64,000 nucleotides of DNA from Flavobacteriia bacterium 40-80. Its GTDB lineage: Bacteria > Bacteroidota > Bacteroidia > Flavobacteriales_D > Crocinitomicaceae. Below are positions 15,795 to 25,500 of this stretch, piece by piece. A program made the translations under genes and the position numbers. Location: assembly GCA_001899145.1 (NCBI GenBank), contig MKVF01000021.1:62001-126000 (forward strand). Direction: 5' to 3'. A model generated the notes under the pieces. The model was not told the DNA's origin and did not search any database. It worked only from the letters and a program-made list of their open reading frames with translations. The stretch's first letter is position 1. Every line of letters begins with the position of its first letter.

Positions 15795-16697
15795 TTAAAG
15801 GAGCTTATCTATATCTATTCTTTTGTGGGGTTTGGGACGTTTGTCCGTTTTGGATGGCTTGAGCATTGTAGCAATACTGTCGGGACTTAAATCCCGTCCG
15901 TCCTTATCCGTAAAGCTGTTTACAATAACCGCAATAATGTCATTCACATTGCCATCAATAATGGGTTTGCCATCGGCAAACAATTCTCTGTGCAACTGGT
16001 AAAATATATCCACCAATTGATTTATGTTGCAGTTGATTTTCAGTTTGTTGAATGGAATACCTTCCGCATTTTCCCTCATTTGTTCTTTAGAAAATTCATC
16101 GGTTAAACGGATTAAATGCTGAATTTGGTCAATTTCTTTCTGACATTGATCAGAATAATCGGGTAATTTTGGATTAATAAAATCTATGCTGGCTTGTTCG
16201 TAATCGAACTTTTCATTAGTCAAAAACATAATTTTCTCTGTGTAGTCTTTCATTGCATTCACTTTACTTTTTACTTCCCTGAATGAAAAATATCTTTCCT
16301 CACATTCCGCATTGATGTATTGCATTGGCGGCTTGATATGTGTATGACGGTTTCTTAAAATCTCTAATTCTTTTCGCTTGCTTTCTATGATGGTGTAGCA
16401 TTTCATCATGCGCCCACGACTACTTGTACTTACAAATAATTCTTCATTTTCAGAGATTAGTTTTTCAAATTTATTGAGCCATTTAACCGGGTTTTCTACA
16501 TAATCACAGTGATGTGAAAAAAAGTCAGGCAATTTTGCATATGGAAGCTTAATAATTTTATTAATCAATTCTTTACAATAAGCTTCGTTATCCATTACAC
16601 TTTCTTGTAAAACATCAAATAAAGTATTGTTTAATTGCTCCTTAGATACAGAAGTTACCTCAGTAAATTGAACGAAGTTTTTTAATTTTGTAAACAT
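15795..16697 (-). CDS. Conserved hypothetical protein of integrative elements
   Basis: A 300-residue, mostly helical, charged protein. The C-terminal 90 residues (INQLVDIFYQLHRELFADGK, then FTDKDGRDLSPDSIATMLKP) follow a pattern seen in Bacteroidota conjugative and mobilizable elements, somewhat like the RteC C-terminal region, where it looks like a DNA-binding domain. The N-terminal part is not recognised. There are no membrane segments. It lies at the boundary between core and cargo genes, 15 bp from the VIT gene on the same strand. Function unknown; a regulatory role is inferred only from the C-terminal pattern. Confidence 0.6.
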   Translation of the reverse strand: MFTKLKNFVQFTEVTSVSKEQLNNTLFDVLQESVMDNEAYCKELINKIIKLPYAKLPDFFSHHCDYVENPVKWLNKFEKLISENEELFVSTSSRGRMMKCYTIIESKRKELEILRNRHTHIKPPMQYINAECEERYFSFREVKSKVNAMKDYTEKIMFLTNEKFDYEQASIDFINPKLPDYSDQCQKEIDQIQHLIRLTDEFSKEQMRENAEGIPFNKLKINCNINQLVDIFYQLHRELFADGKPIIDGNVNDIIAVIVNSFTDKDGRDLSPDSIATMLKPSKTDKRPKPHKRIDIDKLL

Positions 16698-16711
16698 TAT
16701 TCATTTATTTT

Positions 16712-17407
16712 TTAATCCAAATTAACCCCAAATACATGTCCAACAATTGCCGTTACCAACATCGCTACAGTTCCCCAAAAGCAAATTCTCGCCATTGCAA
16801 TTCCGATATTGGAACCCCCTGTTTTAGCAGATATTGCTCCTAATATCATCAGGAAAACAATGGAAAAACCATATTGATAATATACCATTTCACTTTCTGG
16901 TGCAAAAATCGCCAAAATCATTGGCAATGCCGCTCCGGCAAGAAAGGAAAAAAAAGATGCAACTGATGCCTGAAAAGGTTTTGCTACTGTAATTTCGTTG
17001 ATGCCCAATTCGTCTTTGGCGTGAACTTCCAAGGCATTGTGGTCGGAAAGTTCTTTGGCTACCTGTAACGCCGTTTCTTCGCTTACGCCTCGTTTTTCAT
17101 ATATTTTTGCCAGTTCATGCAATTCTACCTCCGGCATTTCTTCGAGTTCCCGTTTTTCTCTTTCAATATCCGCTTTTTCGGTGTCGGCTTGCGAACTGAC
17201 CGAAACGTATTCTCCTGCAGCCATTGACATCGCACCTGCAATAGTTCCTGCCAAAGCTGCTAAAATGATAGAATGCCGACTTGGATCAGCGGCAGCAACT
17301 CCAATCACAATGCTTGTGGTGGAAAGAAGCCCATCGTTGGCACCCAAAACTGCGGCACGAAGCCAACCCACTCTATTTACATAATGTTTTTCTAAAGGAT
17401 GTTTCAT
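16712..17407 (-). CDS. VIT1/CCC1 family divalent-metal transporter (island copy)
   Basis: A 231-residue membrane protein of the vacuolar iron transporter family, which moves Fe(II) or Mn(II) out of the cytosol. TM1 starts at WLRAAVLGANDGLLSTTS and TM2 at AGAMSMAAGEYVSVSSQ. The acidic cytoplasmic metal-binding domain is TEKADIEREKRELEEMPEVE and following helices. Three more membrane segments follow (ALPMILAIF, GFSIVFLMILGAI, GTVAMLVTAIVG). It is one of two VIT genes in the window; the other (32748-33461) lies just outside the island. It shares orientation with the metal-efflux genes. Confidence 0.88.
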   Translation of the reverse strand: MKHPLEKHYVNRVGWLRAAVLGANDGLLSTTSIVIGVAAADPSRHSIILAALAGTIAGAMSMAAGEYVSVSSQADTEKADIEREKRELEEMPEVELHELAKIYEKRGVSEETALQVAKELSDHNALEVHAKDELGINEITVAKPFQASVASFFSFLAGAALPMILAIFAPESEMVYYQYGFSIVFLMILGAISAKTGGSNIGIAMARICFWGTVAMLVTAIVGHVFGVNLD

Positions 17408-17514
17408 TTGTTAATATTTATTTGTTTTCAGTTCCAAGATAAAACGCCCATAAATATGTTCCTAAATGTGTAAGAATTCTTATAATTAGACGTTTCATCT
17501 TTGTTGTTTAAAAC

Positions 17515-17953
17515 TTAAGACATTCCCAAACCCATTGTTTTACTTTGGTAAAAAGGATAAACGAAAGCCGTATTTTTGGAATTAGGTTTGTGGAATATTT
17601 TACTTATTTTCGGAAATAACCAATATGCGGCTTCAGTTGACAAAATACCAATGCCCGCGCCGGCAACCACATCGCCCACCCAGTGTTTGTCGTTCAGTGT
17701 ACGGTAAATTCCGGTGAAAACGGCAAATGGATATCCTGTCTGGCTCAGCCAGAAATTATCGTCCTGATATTCCTGAAACATAAACTGCGCAGTTGCAAAG
17801 GCAAAAGCGGTATGCCCGGAAGGAAAGGAAAGATTGTTAGAACCATCCGGCCGTTCTTCTTTTACCAGATGTTTGGTGGGGAGTACAACCGCACTGGAGA
17901 TCAGAAGCGAGGTTCCCAGAATGATGCTCCGGTCTTTCAGGTTATGCTTCCAC
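17515..17953 (-). pseudogene. 5'-truncated PAP2 phosphatase gene, duplicate of 20065-20823
   Basis: The sequence is nearly identical to the 3' half of the intact PAP2 gene at 20065-20515. It keeps the frame KDRSIILGTSLLISSA, KHLVKEERPDGSNN, SFPSGHTAF and HWVGDVVAGAGIG, but the N-terminal half, the signal peptide and any start are missing. Similarity stops abruptly near 17953, where a second truncated ORF begins. An internal ATG (17781) would give only 88 residues without the first catalytic motif. It is a remnant of a duplication or recombination. Confidence 0.8.
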
Positions 17954-18256
17954 TATGATTCCAAAAAGTCCATAAAACACTTCTGTAGAATCATCTTTTT
18001 TGTCTCCGTGACTATTTACTGAATTGGTACTAAGTCCTAATTGTGAACACACAAATTGAAGCCAATTGGCCCTTTGAATCTTATTTTCGATTTTCTTGGA
18101 AAGTTTCTTTAAGGGAAAAGCAAAAACAGTTTTTTTATCAATGAGATTCAGGCAATTTTGTCTTGGCTCTCTCCTATTCAAAATCAGATAAAAACTCTCA
18201 AAAGAAAGACTCTCTTTTATGAAAATATTGTTCTCCTCGCAGATCATATTTATCAA
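17942..18256 (-). pseudogene. Probable truncated gene at duplication junction
   Basis: A 104-residue ORF (MINMICEENNIFIKESL and on) that I do not recognise. Its last residues (IIVEA then stop) are read through the junction with the truncated PAP2 copy, so the natural 3' end appears lost. The start is 3 bp from the stop of the P-type ATPase gene. It could be a real small gene, but the accidental stop argues for a fragment. Confidence 0.45.
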
Positions 18257-18259
18257 AAA

Positions 18260-20053
18260 TTAAGTCCTGTCCTTCAAAGCACGCAACGCTGAAGTGATGG
18301 AAATCACATCTACCACTTCCTGAAGCCCGGCTCCTAACAAAGCAGGCAATAAGCCGAAAGCAGCAATAAGCATCAATACGGTGCAAACTGCAATACCAAT
18401 AAAAACAGACTGGCGGGCAATCTTCATTGTTTCTCTGGAAATGATGACAGTGTCACTTACTTTTTCCAGATTGTCTTTCAAAATCACCACATCTGCAGAA
18501 TCACTGGCTGCGCTGGATCCTTTGGCTCCCATTGCAATTCCCACATCGGCAACAGTTAAAGATGGTGCGTCATTCACACCATCTCCCACCATTACAATTG
18601 GACGAAGATCATCACTTACGCTTTTCAGGATTTTCAGTTTGTCTTCCGGCAAACATCCCGCATACACTTCCGAAATGCCTATTTCTTTAGCTATCGTTTC
18701 AGAAATACTTTGTTTATCACCGGAAATCATCATGATTTTCCGAATACCCATTTTCATTAACTGGGCAATGGTTTGTCTGGCTTCCGGACGGACTTCATCG
18801 GAAAACGTAATTTCTCCTACATATTGGTCATTAACCGAAACAAACAGAGAAGTTTTTTCTGATTTTATCTGAATGGACTGATTGGTAACAAAATTCAGTT
18901 TTCCTACTTTTATCAATTTTCCATTTACTTTTCCCTCAACTCCTTTTCCTTCAATTTCTTTTAAATCTGTTGCTAGAGGGATATTTTTGGAGCCAATATT
19001 TTTCATTATCGAAATTGCCAGAACGTGCGAGGATTGCTGTTCCACGCTGGCTACCAAATCTATCAGTTCTTCTTTGGAAAAAAGATTTTCAGGCAGTATT
19101 TCATCCATCGCGAGATCTCCTTTGGTTAAAGTACCTGTTTTATCAAACGCAATGGCTTTCATTTTGTCCAGCTTTTCAATAACGGTTCCGGATTTAATCA
19201 CCACACCATTCCTACTGGAGCGACTCATTCCCGAAATCAGTGCGATAGGTGCAGCGAGAATGAGCGGACAAGGCGAAGCAACCACTAAAACTTCGGCAAT
19301 ACGATTGGGGTCTCTGGTAATCAAATAGGAAATTCCGGCTATAAGAAAGGCTACAATGGTAAATGGAAGGGCATAGCGGTCTGCCATTCTCACAAAATGT
19401 GCGGGCTCTTTTTCAGAATTATGAACCAACTGAACGAGCTGCTGATACTGGCTGTCTTTGGCGAGTTTGGATACCTGAATGGTAATAGCTCCCGAGCCGT
19501 TCAACGAACCCGACCACAAACTGTTGCCTTTCAGTTTACTGACAGGTTTTGATTCTCCCGTAAGTGAAGATTCGTCCAGCAGCACCTCATCACTCAAAAG
19601 AATTCCATCAACAGGAACAGTTTCTTTTGGTTTTACGATGATGATGTCTCCGATTTGTATGTCATCAACAGGAACGTCGTTAAGGTCATTACCTATTTTT
19701 TTATGGGCAATCCTCGGCGTGTTATCAAGCAGTGATTTTAAATCTTTCCGGGCTTTTTTCTGGGCATAATCTTCCAGAGAATCACCTCCCGTAATCATAA
19801 TGAGAATGATGAGTGCTGCCCAGTAATTTCCCACAGCCAATGTTGCGGCAATAGCAGAAATCGCCAAAATATCCACTCCGAAATTCCCGGAGCGAAGAAC
19901 ATCGATCATCCCTTTCAAAAGAATGACTGACATTATAATTCCGGTAACAGTTATTAAAATTTTAGCATAATAAGGCTCTTTCAGGATAAATTCCAGAAGT
20001 AGTGCCACTACTGCAATACTGAGTACTGTAATGAATTTATTTATGTTTTTCAT
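18260..20053 (-). CDS. Heavy-metal P1B-type ATPase, SPC-motif subgroup
   Basis: A 597-residue metal-exporting P-type ATPase of the inner membrane. The N-terminus lacks an HMA metal-binding domain and goes straight into membrane helices. The actuator TGES loop is in SSLTGESKP. The transmembrane metal motif is SPCPLILAAP with Cys262, and the phosphorylation site is DKTGT with Asp304. The GDGVND hinge is present as MVGDGVNDAPS. The SPC rather than CPC motif places it in the P1B-4 group (Co, Zn, Cd or Fe). It lies in a same-strand run with PAP2, cytochrome b and CzcBA-type genes, which fits divalent-metal resistance. Confidence 0.9.
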   Translation of the reverse strand: MKNINKFITVLSIAVVALLLEFILKEPYYAKILITVTGIIMSVILLKGMIDVLRSGNFGVDILAISAIAATLAVGNYWAALIILIMITGGDSLEDYAQKKARKDLKSLLDNTPRIAHKKIGNDLNDVPVDDIQIGDIIIVKPKETVPVDGILLSDEVLLDESSLTGESKPVSKLKGNSLWSGSLNGSGAITIQVSKLAKDSQYQQLVQLVHNSEKEPAHFVRMADRYALPFTIVAFLIAGISYLITRDPNRIAEVLVVASPCPLILAAPIALISGMSRSSRNGVVIKSGTVIEKLDKMKAIAFDKTGTLTKGDLAMDEILPENLFSKEELIDLVASVEQQSSHVLAISIMKNIGSKNIPLATDLKEIEGKGVEGKVNGKLIKVGKLNFVTNQSIQIKSEKTSLFVSVNDQYVGEITFSDEVRPEARQTIAQLMKMGIRKIMMISGDKQSISETIAKEIGISEVYAGCLPEDKLKILKSVSDDLRPIVMVGDGVNDAPSLTVADVGIAMGAKGSSAASDSADVVILKDNLEKVSDTVIISRETMKIARQSVFIGIAVCTVLMLIAAFGLLPALLGAGLQEVVDVISITSALRALKDRT

Positions 20054-20064
20054 TGATTTTAAAT

Positions 20065-20823
20065 TTAAAAATTAAAAGACATTCCCAATCCTATTGTTTT
20101 ACTTTGATAAAAAGGATAGACAAAAGCCGTATTTTGGGAATTAGGTTTGTGGAATATTTTACTTATTTTTGGAAACAGCCAATAGGCCGCTTCGGTGGAG
20201 AGTATACCTATGCCGGCTCCTGCCACCACGTCACCTACCCAATGTTTGTCGTTCAAAGTTCGGTAAATTCCAGTAAAAACTGCAAATGGATACCCTGCCA
20301 AACTCAACCAAAAATGATCCTCTTGATATTCCCGAAACATAAACTGCGCAGTTGCAAAAGCAAAAGCGGTATGCCCGGAAGGAAAGGAAAGATTGTTAGA
20401 ACCATCCGGCCGATCTTCTTTTACTAGATGTTTGGTGGGGAGTACAACAGCACTGGAGATCAGAAGCGAGGTTCCCAGAATGATGCTCCGGTCTTTCAGG
20501 CTATGCTTCCCCTTTATACCGAAGGCGTTCAGACCATACACGGCTGCCGCCGGAGCAAACTGCGTATAATTGTCCAGCTTGATTTTATCCGGCTGATGTT
20601 CATTAATTTCATGTTTTGTTGATGTATTCAATTGTTTTAAACCATCGGATGTCAGACTCAGAATGCCATAACCGATAAACACGGAAGGAACCAGCAGTTT
20701 CTGATATTTAAACAGATACACTGCAGAATCTGCATCCGGTTTTCCGATCAATTGCAACGAATCCGTCTGTGCAGAAATCAGATGAATGAACATTATCAAC
20801 AAAAACAAGAGGTTTCTTTTCAT
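20065..20823 (-). CDS. PAP2 superfamily membrane phosphatase
   Basis: A phosphatase of about 252 residues with a signal peptide (LLFLLIMFIHLISAQ). The acid phosphatase signature is complete: KEDRPDGSNN, SFPSGHTAF and YRTLNDKHWVGD. I start at ATG 20823 because it gives a clean signal peptide and leaves 10 bp after the cytochrome b gene; a longer frame reaches 20850. Substrates of such proteins include undecaprenyl pyrophosphate and phosphatidic acid. Its place in a metal-resistance run is common in Bacteroidota but unexplained. A 3' fragment is duplicated at 17515. Confidence 0.88.
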   Translation of the reverse strand: MKRNLLFLLIMFIHLISAQTDSLQLIGKPDADSAVYLFKYQKLLVPSVFIGYGILSLTSDGLKQLNTSTKHEINEHQPDKIKLDNYTQFAPAAAVYGLNAFGIKGKHSLKDRSIILGTSLLISSAVVLPTKHLVKEDRPDGSNNLSFPSGHTAFAFATAQFMFREYQEDHFWLSLAGYPFAVFTGIYRTLNDKHWVGDVVAGAGIGILSTEAAYWLFPKISKIFHKPNSQNTAFVYPFYQSKTIGLGMSFNF

Positions 20824-20833
20824 CTTAAAAAAG

Positions 20834-21403
20834 TTAATCATCTCCACCAATCATTTTGGATGCAATTCCTTTTTTTACACCTTTTTCAGCCAGCCAAATG
20901 CCACCAAAATGCAAGATAACAAAAACAGGAAACCAATAAATTGCCCATTTGTGCACGGCTTCCATCGGTTCTTTCAGACTGCCATCACCCCATTTCAGAT
21001 AAGCTCCGGTAATGGAAGAAACGATTACAAACAGATAAAACAGCAGATAAGTAAAGCCCTGCAAACGTTCCTTCACGGCAATTCCGGAAGCAAAAGGATT
21101 CGGGAAACGGATGCCTTTGGCCAGCATATAAACAATTCTCACTGCAATCGCAACAAAAAAGACATACGCTGCGTATTCGTGCCATTCCCACATAGGATGT
21201 ATAATTGTTTTTACCGTTCCGATGCTCTGTTCCTTTGTTAAAGATACACCCTGCATATTTTTTTCGATGGCAGACAGAATGCTTCGTTTACTCATCCAGT
21301 ACATCCGCAGAAATCCGGTAATAAAAAGTACTGTCATCAATATAGCCATTATCCAGTGTAACCCTCTGTGCAGGGATGTATATATTTTGTTTGAATTTTT
21401 CAT
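20834..21403 (-). CDS. Cytochrome b561-like membrane protein
   Basis: A protein of about 189 residues with four hydrophobic segments and histidines placed for heme b binding: YTSLHRGLHWIMAILM in the first, IHPMWEWHEYAAYVFF in the second, AVHKWAIYWFPVFVILHF in the last. This is the Ni/Fe-hydrogenase-type or bacterial b561 layout. It would carry electrons in the inner membrane. I place the start at ATG 21403, where the sequence becomes family-like, rather than 21436. It is in the metal-efflux run between the CzcB and PAP2 genes. Its partner is not visible. Confidence 0.82.
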   Translation of the reverse strand: MKNSNKIYTSLHRGLHWIMAILMTVLFITGFLRMYWMSKRSILSAIEKNMQGVSLTKEQSIGTVKTIIHPMWEWHEYAAYVFFVAIAVRIVYMLAKGIRFPNPFASGIAVKERLQGFTYLLFYLFVIVSSITGAYLKWGDGSLKEPMEAVHKWAIYWFPVFVILHFGGIWLAEKGVKKGIASKMIGGDD

Positions 21404-21442
21404 TTTTTTTAAATTTTGAATTAATATTGAATTCATGACGTT

Positions 21443-22597
21443 TTATTCTTCATCTTCACTTGTGTTTTTCAGCTTCATCAATAAGGTATAAGCATTTTTT
21501 GTGACAATTTTTTTCCCTTCAAAGTCGGAGAAATTCAGCACTTCGATAAAACCGTTTTCGGAATTGCCCACCGTAATAGGAGTCATCCTGTAGGTTTGTT
21601 TTTTCTCTTCAACAAAAACATAGCTTTTACCTTCAAAATCTACCACACTTTCCTCTGGGACAGCATTCGAAAAAGAGGTTTCGGTCTCGACTTCCGCATT
21701 CATATACATTCCCGGAATCAGTTCGGGATGGTATTTTTCAAAATGACAATGGACATCGGCAATTCCGTTTCCGTCCAGATCTTTGCCTGTGAGGAGAATT
21801 TCGCCATCATATTTTTTGTCCGGATTGATATTGCTGTAAGCCACAATCCGCTGTCCTGTTTTCAGCATCGCAAGGTCTTTTTCATAGACTTTGAGATTGA
21901 GATGAATATCCGCAGGATTGATGAGTTCGAACAAAACATCGGAAGGATTGACGTATTTCCCAATATTCACATTCACTTTGCTTACAAAACCATTGATACT
22001 GCTGTAAACAGGAACACTTTTACGGATATTCCCGGCTGTTACGCTTCCTGCATTGATGTTCACCAGCTGCAGTTGCTGCGCAATGGCATTCATCATAATT
22101 TGCTGGCTGTTCATCTCCGATTGTGCCATCTGCATCACCTTATCGCTGCTTGCCTGGCTTTGGTTGAGCTTTTTTTGGCGGTTATAATCCAGCTGAGCAA
22201 AATGATATTTGGATTTTGCCATCAGGTAATCCTGCTGCAGCTGTACAAACTGAGGGTTTTCAATCACGGCAATCACTTGTCCCTTGGAAACTTTCATTCC
22301 CGGGAGTAGTCCGGTACTTTTCACGTAACCGCCCAAAGGTGTGCTTACGGAAACGAGATTTTGTGGCGGAACGTCAATTTTACCGTTTAATTTAAGAACC
22401 GTCGAGATTGACTGCATCGAAAGTTCTGTGGTTTCTACCGGCGCATTCCGGAGTTGGGCATCGGTTAAGCTAACGGTATTTTCGTCTTTTGGGGCTCCGG
22501 TTTTGGGAGCAGATTCTTCTTTCTGCGTGCATTGCACCGCCGAAAATATCCACAACAAAACCAAAATCCATTGATATTTTATTTTTACTGTCTTCAT
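21443..22597 (-). CDS. RND efflux periplasmic adaptor (CzcB/CusB-like lipoprotein)
   Basis: A 384-residue membrane-fusion protein. The N-terminus has a lipoprotein signal (LLWIFSAVQC, acylated Cys about 23). The beta-barrel, lipoyl and helical hairpin domains follow: GGYVKSTGLLPGMKVSKGQV is the first lipoyl half, the coiled-coil hairpin spans about 115-180, and KSVPVYSSINGFVSKVNVN is the second half. It joins the inner-membrane RND pump to the outer-membrane channel. It ends 39 bp upstream of the cytochrome gene and starts 3 bp after the CzcA-TolC fusion gene, so they are surely one transcript. Confidence 0.9.
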   Translation of the reverse strand: MKTVKIKYQWILVLLWIFSAVQCTQKEESAPKTGAPKDENTVSLTDAQLRNAPVETTELSMQSISTVLKLNGKIDVPPQNLVSVSTPLGGYVKSTGLLPGMKVSKGQVIAVIENPQFVQLQQDYLMAKSKYHFAQLDYNRQKKLNQSQASSDKVMQMAQSEMNSQQIMMNAIAQQLQLVNINAGSVTAGNIRKSVPVYSSINGFVSKVNVNIGKYVNPSDVLFELINPADIHLNLKVYEKDLAMLKTGQRIVAYSNINPDKKYDGEILLTGKDLDGNGIADVHCHFEKYHPELIPGMYMNAEVETETSFSNAVPEESVVDFEGKSYVFVEEKKQTYRMTPITVGNSENGFIEVLNFSDFEGKKIVTKNAYTLLMKLKNTSEDEE

Positions 22598-22599
22598 TT

Positions 22600-25500
22600 T
22601 TATTGATTTAAAGTGAGGTATTGAAGCTCGATTGCGCTTTCGTTCAGTTTCAAAAGAGCATCCGTGTAATTGCTTTTGAGGGCAAGCGTTTGGTTGATGA
22701 GCATAACAAATTCCAGATAATTGATTTCTCCATTCGTGAATTGCTTCTGAGCTGTTTCGGTAATGATTTCTGCATTTTTCAGCTCCGAAACTTCATAACG
22801 GTTTACAATTTCCAGGTTGGTTTGATAAATTTGCCGGAGTTGCGTTGCTTTTATATTCAGAGAAAATTCGGTATTTATCCTATCATTTTCGGCAATATTT
22901 TCCGCCACTTTAGAAGCTTCAATTCTGGCTTTTTGCCCGCCCGAGAAAATCGGAATGCCGACTCCAAGCATTACCGAATGAAATTGTGGCGTTGCATTGT
23001 AGATTTTATCGTCTGCTCCTGTTCCTTTGAATGAATTAAGATTGTACGCCAATTGAAGCCCGGGAAGCAATCTGGACTTTTCGACTTCCGTTTGTTTTTC
23101 AGCAACCGTTTTCTGCTGTTCCAACATTTTTAGTAAAGGATGCGAAGAAATTTCTGGATTTGAAAGATTAGTTTTGGATGTTTCCAAAGGAAGATATTCT
23201 ACCTCAGAATTCAGCAACCATTGGAACTGCAACTGTAGCGTTTTGACTTCCTGCTGAATTTGTTTTAACTGAATATCAATCGCCGATTTCTGGTTGGACG
23301 CTGTTGCTTTTTCCAGAACGTTGCTTTCTCCGGCTTTTAAACGAAGGCTTGCCTTCTCCAGAAAATTAGAATATAATTGTAAGGCTTCATTCAGCAATTT
23401 TTCCTTTTCTTTCCAATACACCAATTGAAAATAAGTCTGGCTTACCAATTTTTTCAATTCAAATTCTTTCAGAGAAACATTTAACTGGCTTTTTTTCCAT
23501 TCTTCGGTATACAGATTTTTCTGTTTTTTATAGACCGTCGGAAAAGCAATGCTTTGCGAAACCCCGAATTTCATATCCTTATAGGCACTGTTAATCTGTC
23601 CGTATTCTGCGCTAACCGAGGTTTGCGGAATATCGGCAGTGGATGTTTTTATCAGTGCTTTGGCAAAATCAGAACGCAGCTTTTCGTTTTTCAGATTCCG
23701 GTTATTCTGAACGGCAAGATTTATGGCTTCATCCAGAGAAATCGTAGTTTGCGCATTGAGTTTCACGCTTCCAATCATTAGGATGAATATTAAAATCGGC
23801 GTGATAGTTTTAATTTTTGGTTTTTTCATCTTAAATCCATTTTCGATATTGATGTACAAAAGCGGCAAAACAAACAGTGTGAGAAAGGTTGCGAGGATTA
23901 GTCCGCCAATGACTACCGTTGCCAAAGGTCTTTGTACTTCTGCTCCTGCCCCGTTGCTGACTGCCATCGGGATAAAGCCAAGCGATGCCACACAAGCCGT
24001 CATCAGAACCGGGCGTAAACGGCTTTCGCCACCATCTACCACAATTCTTACGATATTTCTGATTCCTGATTTGTGAAGCCGGTTAAATTCTGAAATCAGG
24101 ACAATCCCATTGAGAACCGCAACACCGAACAGGGCGATAAATCCGACTGCTGCACTGATACTGAAAGGCATTCCTCTCGCATTCAGCAGAAAAACGCCGC
24201 CAATAATGGAAAGCGGAATAGCGGTGTAAATCAGCAGGCTTTCTTTGATGGATTTAAAAGCCAAAAACAGCAGTACAAAAATCAATGCTAAAGCCAGCGG
24301 AACTGCGACCATCAGACGTTGTTTGGCATTGTTGAGGTTTTCAAACGAACCACCATAGGTCATAGAATAACCAGCAGGTAATTTAATTTGTTTGTCCACT
24401 TTTTGTTGTAATTCTTCCACAATGCTTTGCACATCCCTATTTTTGATATTAAAACCGACCACAATTCTGCGTTGTGCGTTTTCCCGCTGAATCTGGTTCG
24501 GACCTTGTACAATATCAACCTTGGCAAGCTGGTTTAAAGGAATCTGATTGCCTGCGGGCGTTGGGACAAGAAGATTTCTAATATCATTGATATTTTTCCG
24601 GTCATTGGAATTAAGCCGAACCACCATATCAAAACGTTTTTCACCTTCGAAAACCAAACCTGTGCTTTGTCCTGCAAAAGCCGTATTGATGATACGATTG
24701 ACATCCGCCACAGAAAGATGATACTGGGCAATGGCAGGGCGATTGTATTCCACCACCACTTGTGGAAGCCCGGAAACCGGCTCTATATAAAGGTTTTGCG
24801 TTCCCTTTACGGTTTCGATGATTTTACCGAGTTTATTGGCATTCTGAACCAAAGAATCCAGGTTATCTCCGAAAATTTTGATGACCACATCCTGTCTCGC
24901 TCCTGTCATCAGCTCATTAAACCGCATGGCTACCGGATATTGGAAACCAACCGTAATACCGGGAACATCTTCCAGGGCTTTGGACATTTTTTCCGACAAT
25001 TCGGGGAAAGTTTTGGCAGAAGTCCATTCTTTTTTGTCTTTCAGAATGACCATCATATCCGAAGCATCCATCGGCATCGGGTCGGTAGGGACTTCGCCAC
25101 TTCCGATTTTGGTCACCACTTTTTCCACTTCCGGAAAACGTGTTTTCAGGATATGAGCGGCTTTTTGGGTGCTTTCAATCGTAGTCGTCAGATTACTTCC
25201 GGGCAAAACCCTTGTATCTACTGCAAAATCACCTTCTTCCAGGGACGGAATAAATTCGCCTCCCATTCTGCTCATTAAAATAATGGCCGCAATGAAAAGA
25301 ACAGAGATAACGGCAAAAATCGTTTTCGGAATTTTGATGACTTTCAGCAATGTTTTTACATAAACCCCTTCAATTTTTTTCATCATCCTGTCCGAAAAGG
25401 AAGGTTTTAAGCTTCGTTTTTTCAATAAAACCGAACTCATCATCGGAATATAAGTAAGCGAAAGCAGGAACGCTCCAAGCAAAGCAAAAGCGACGGTTTC

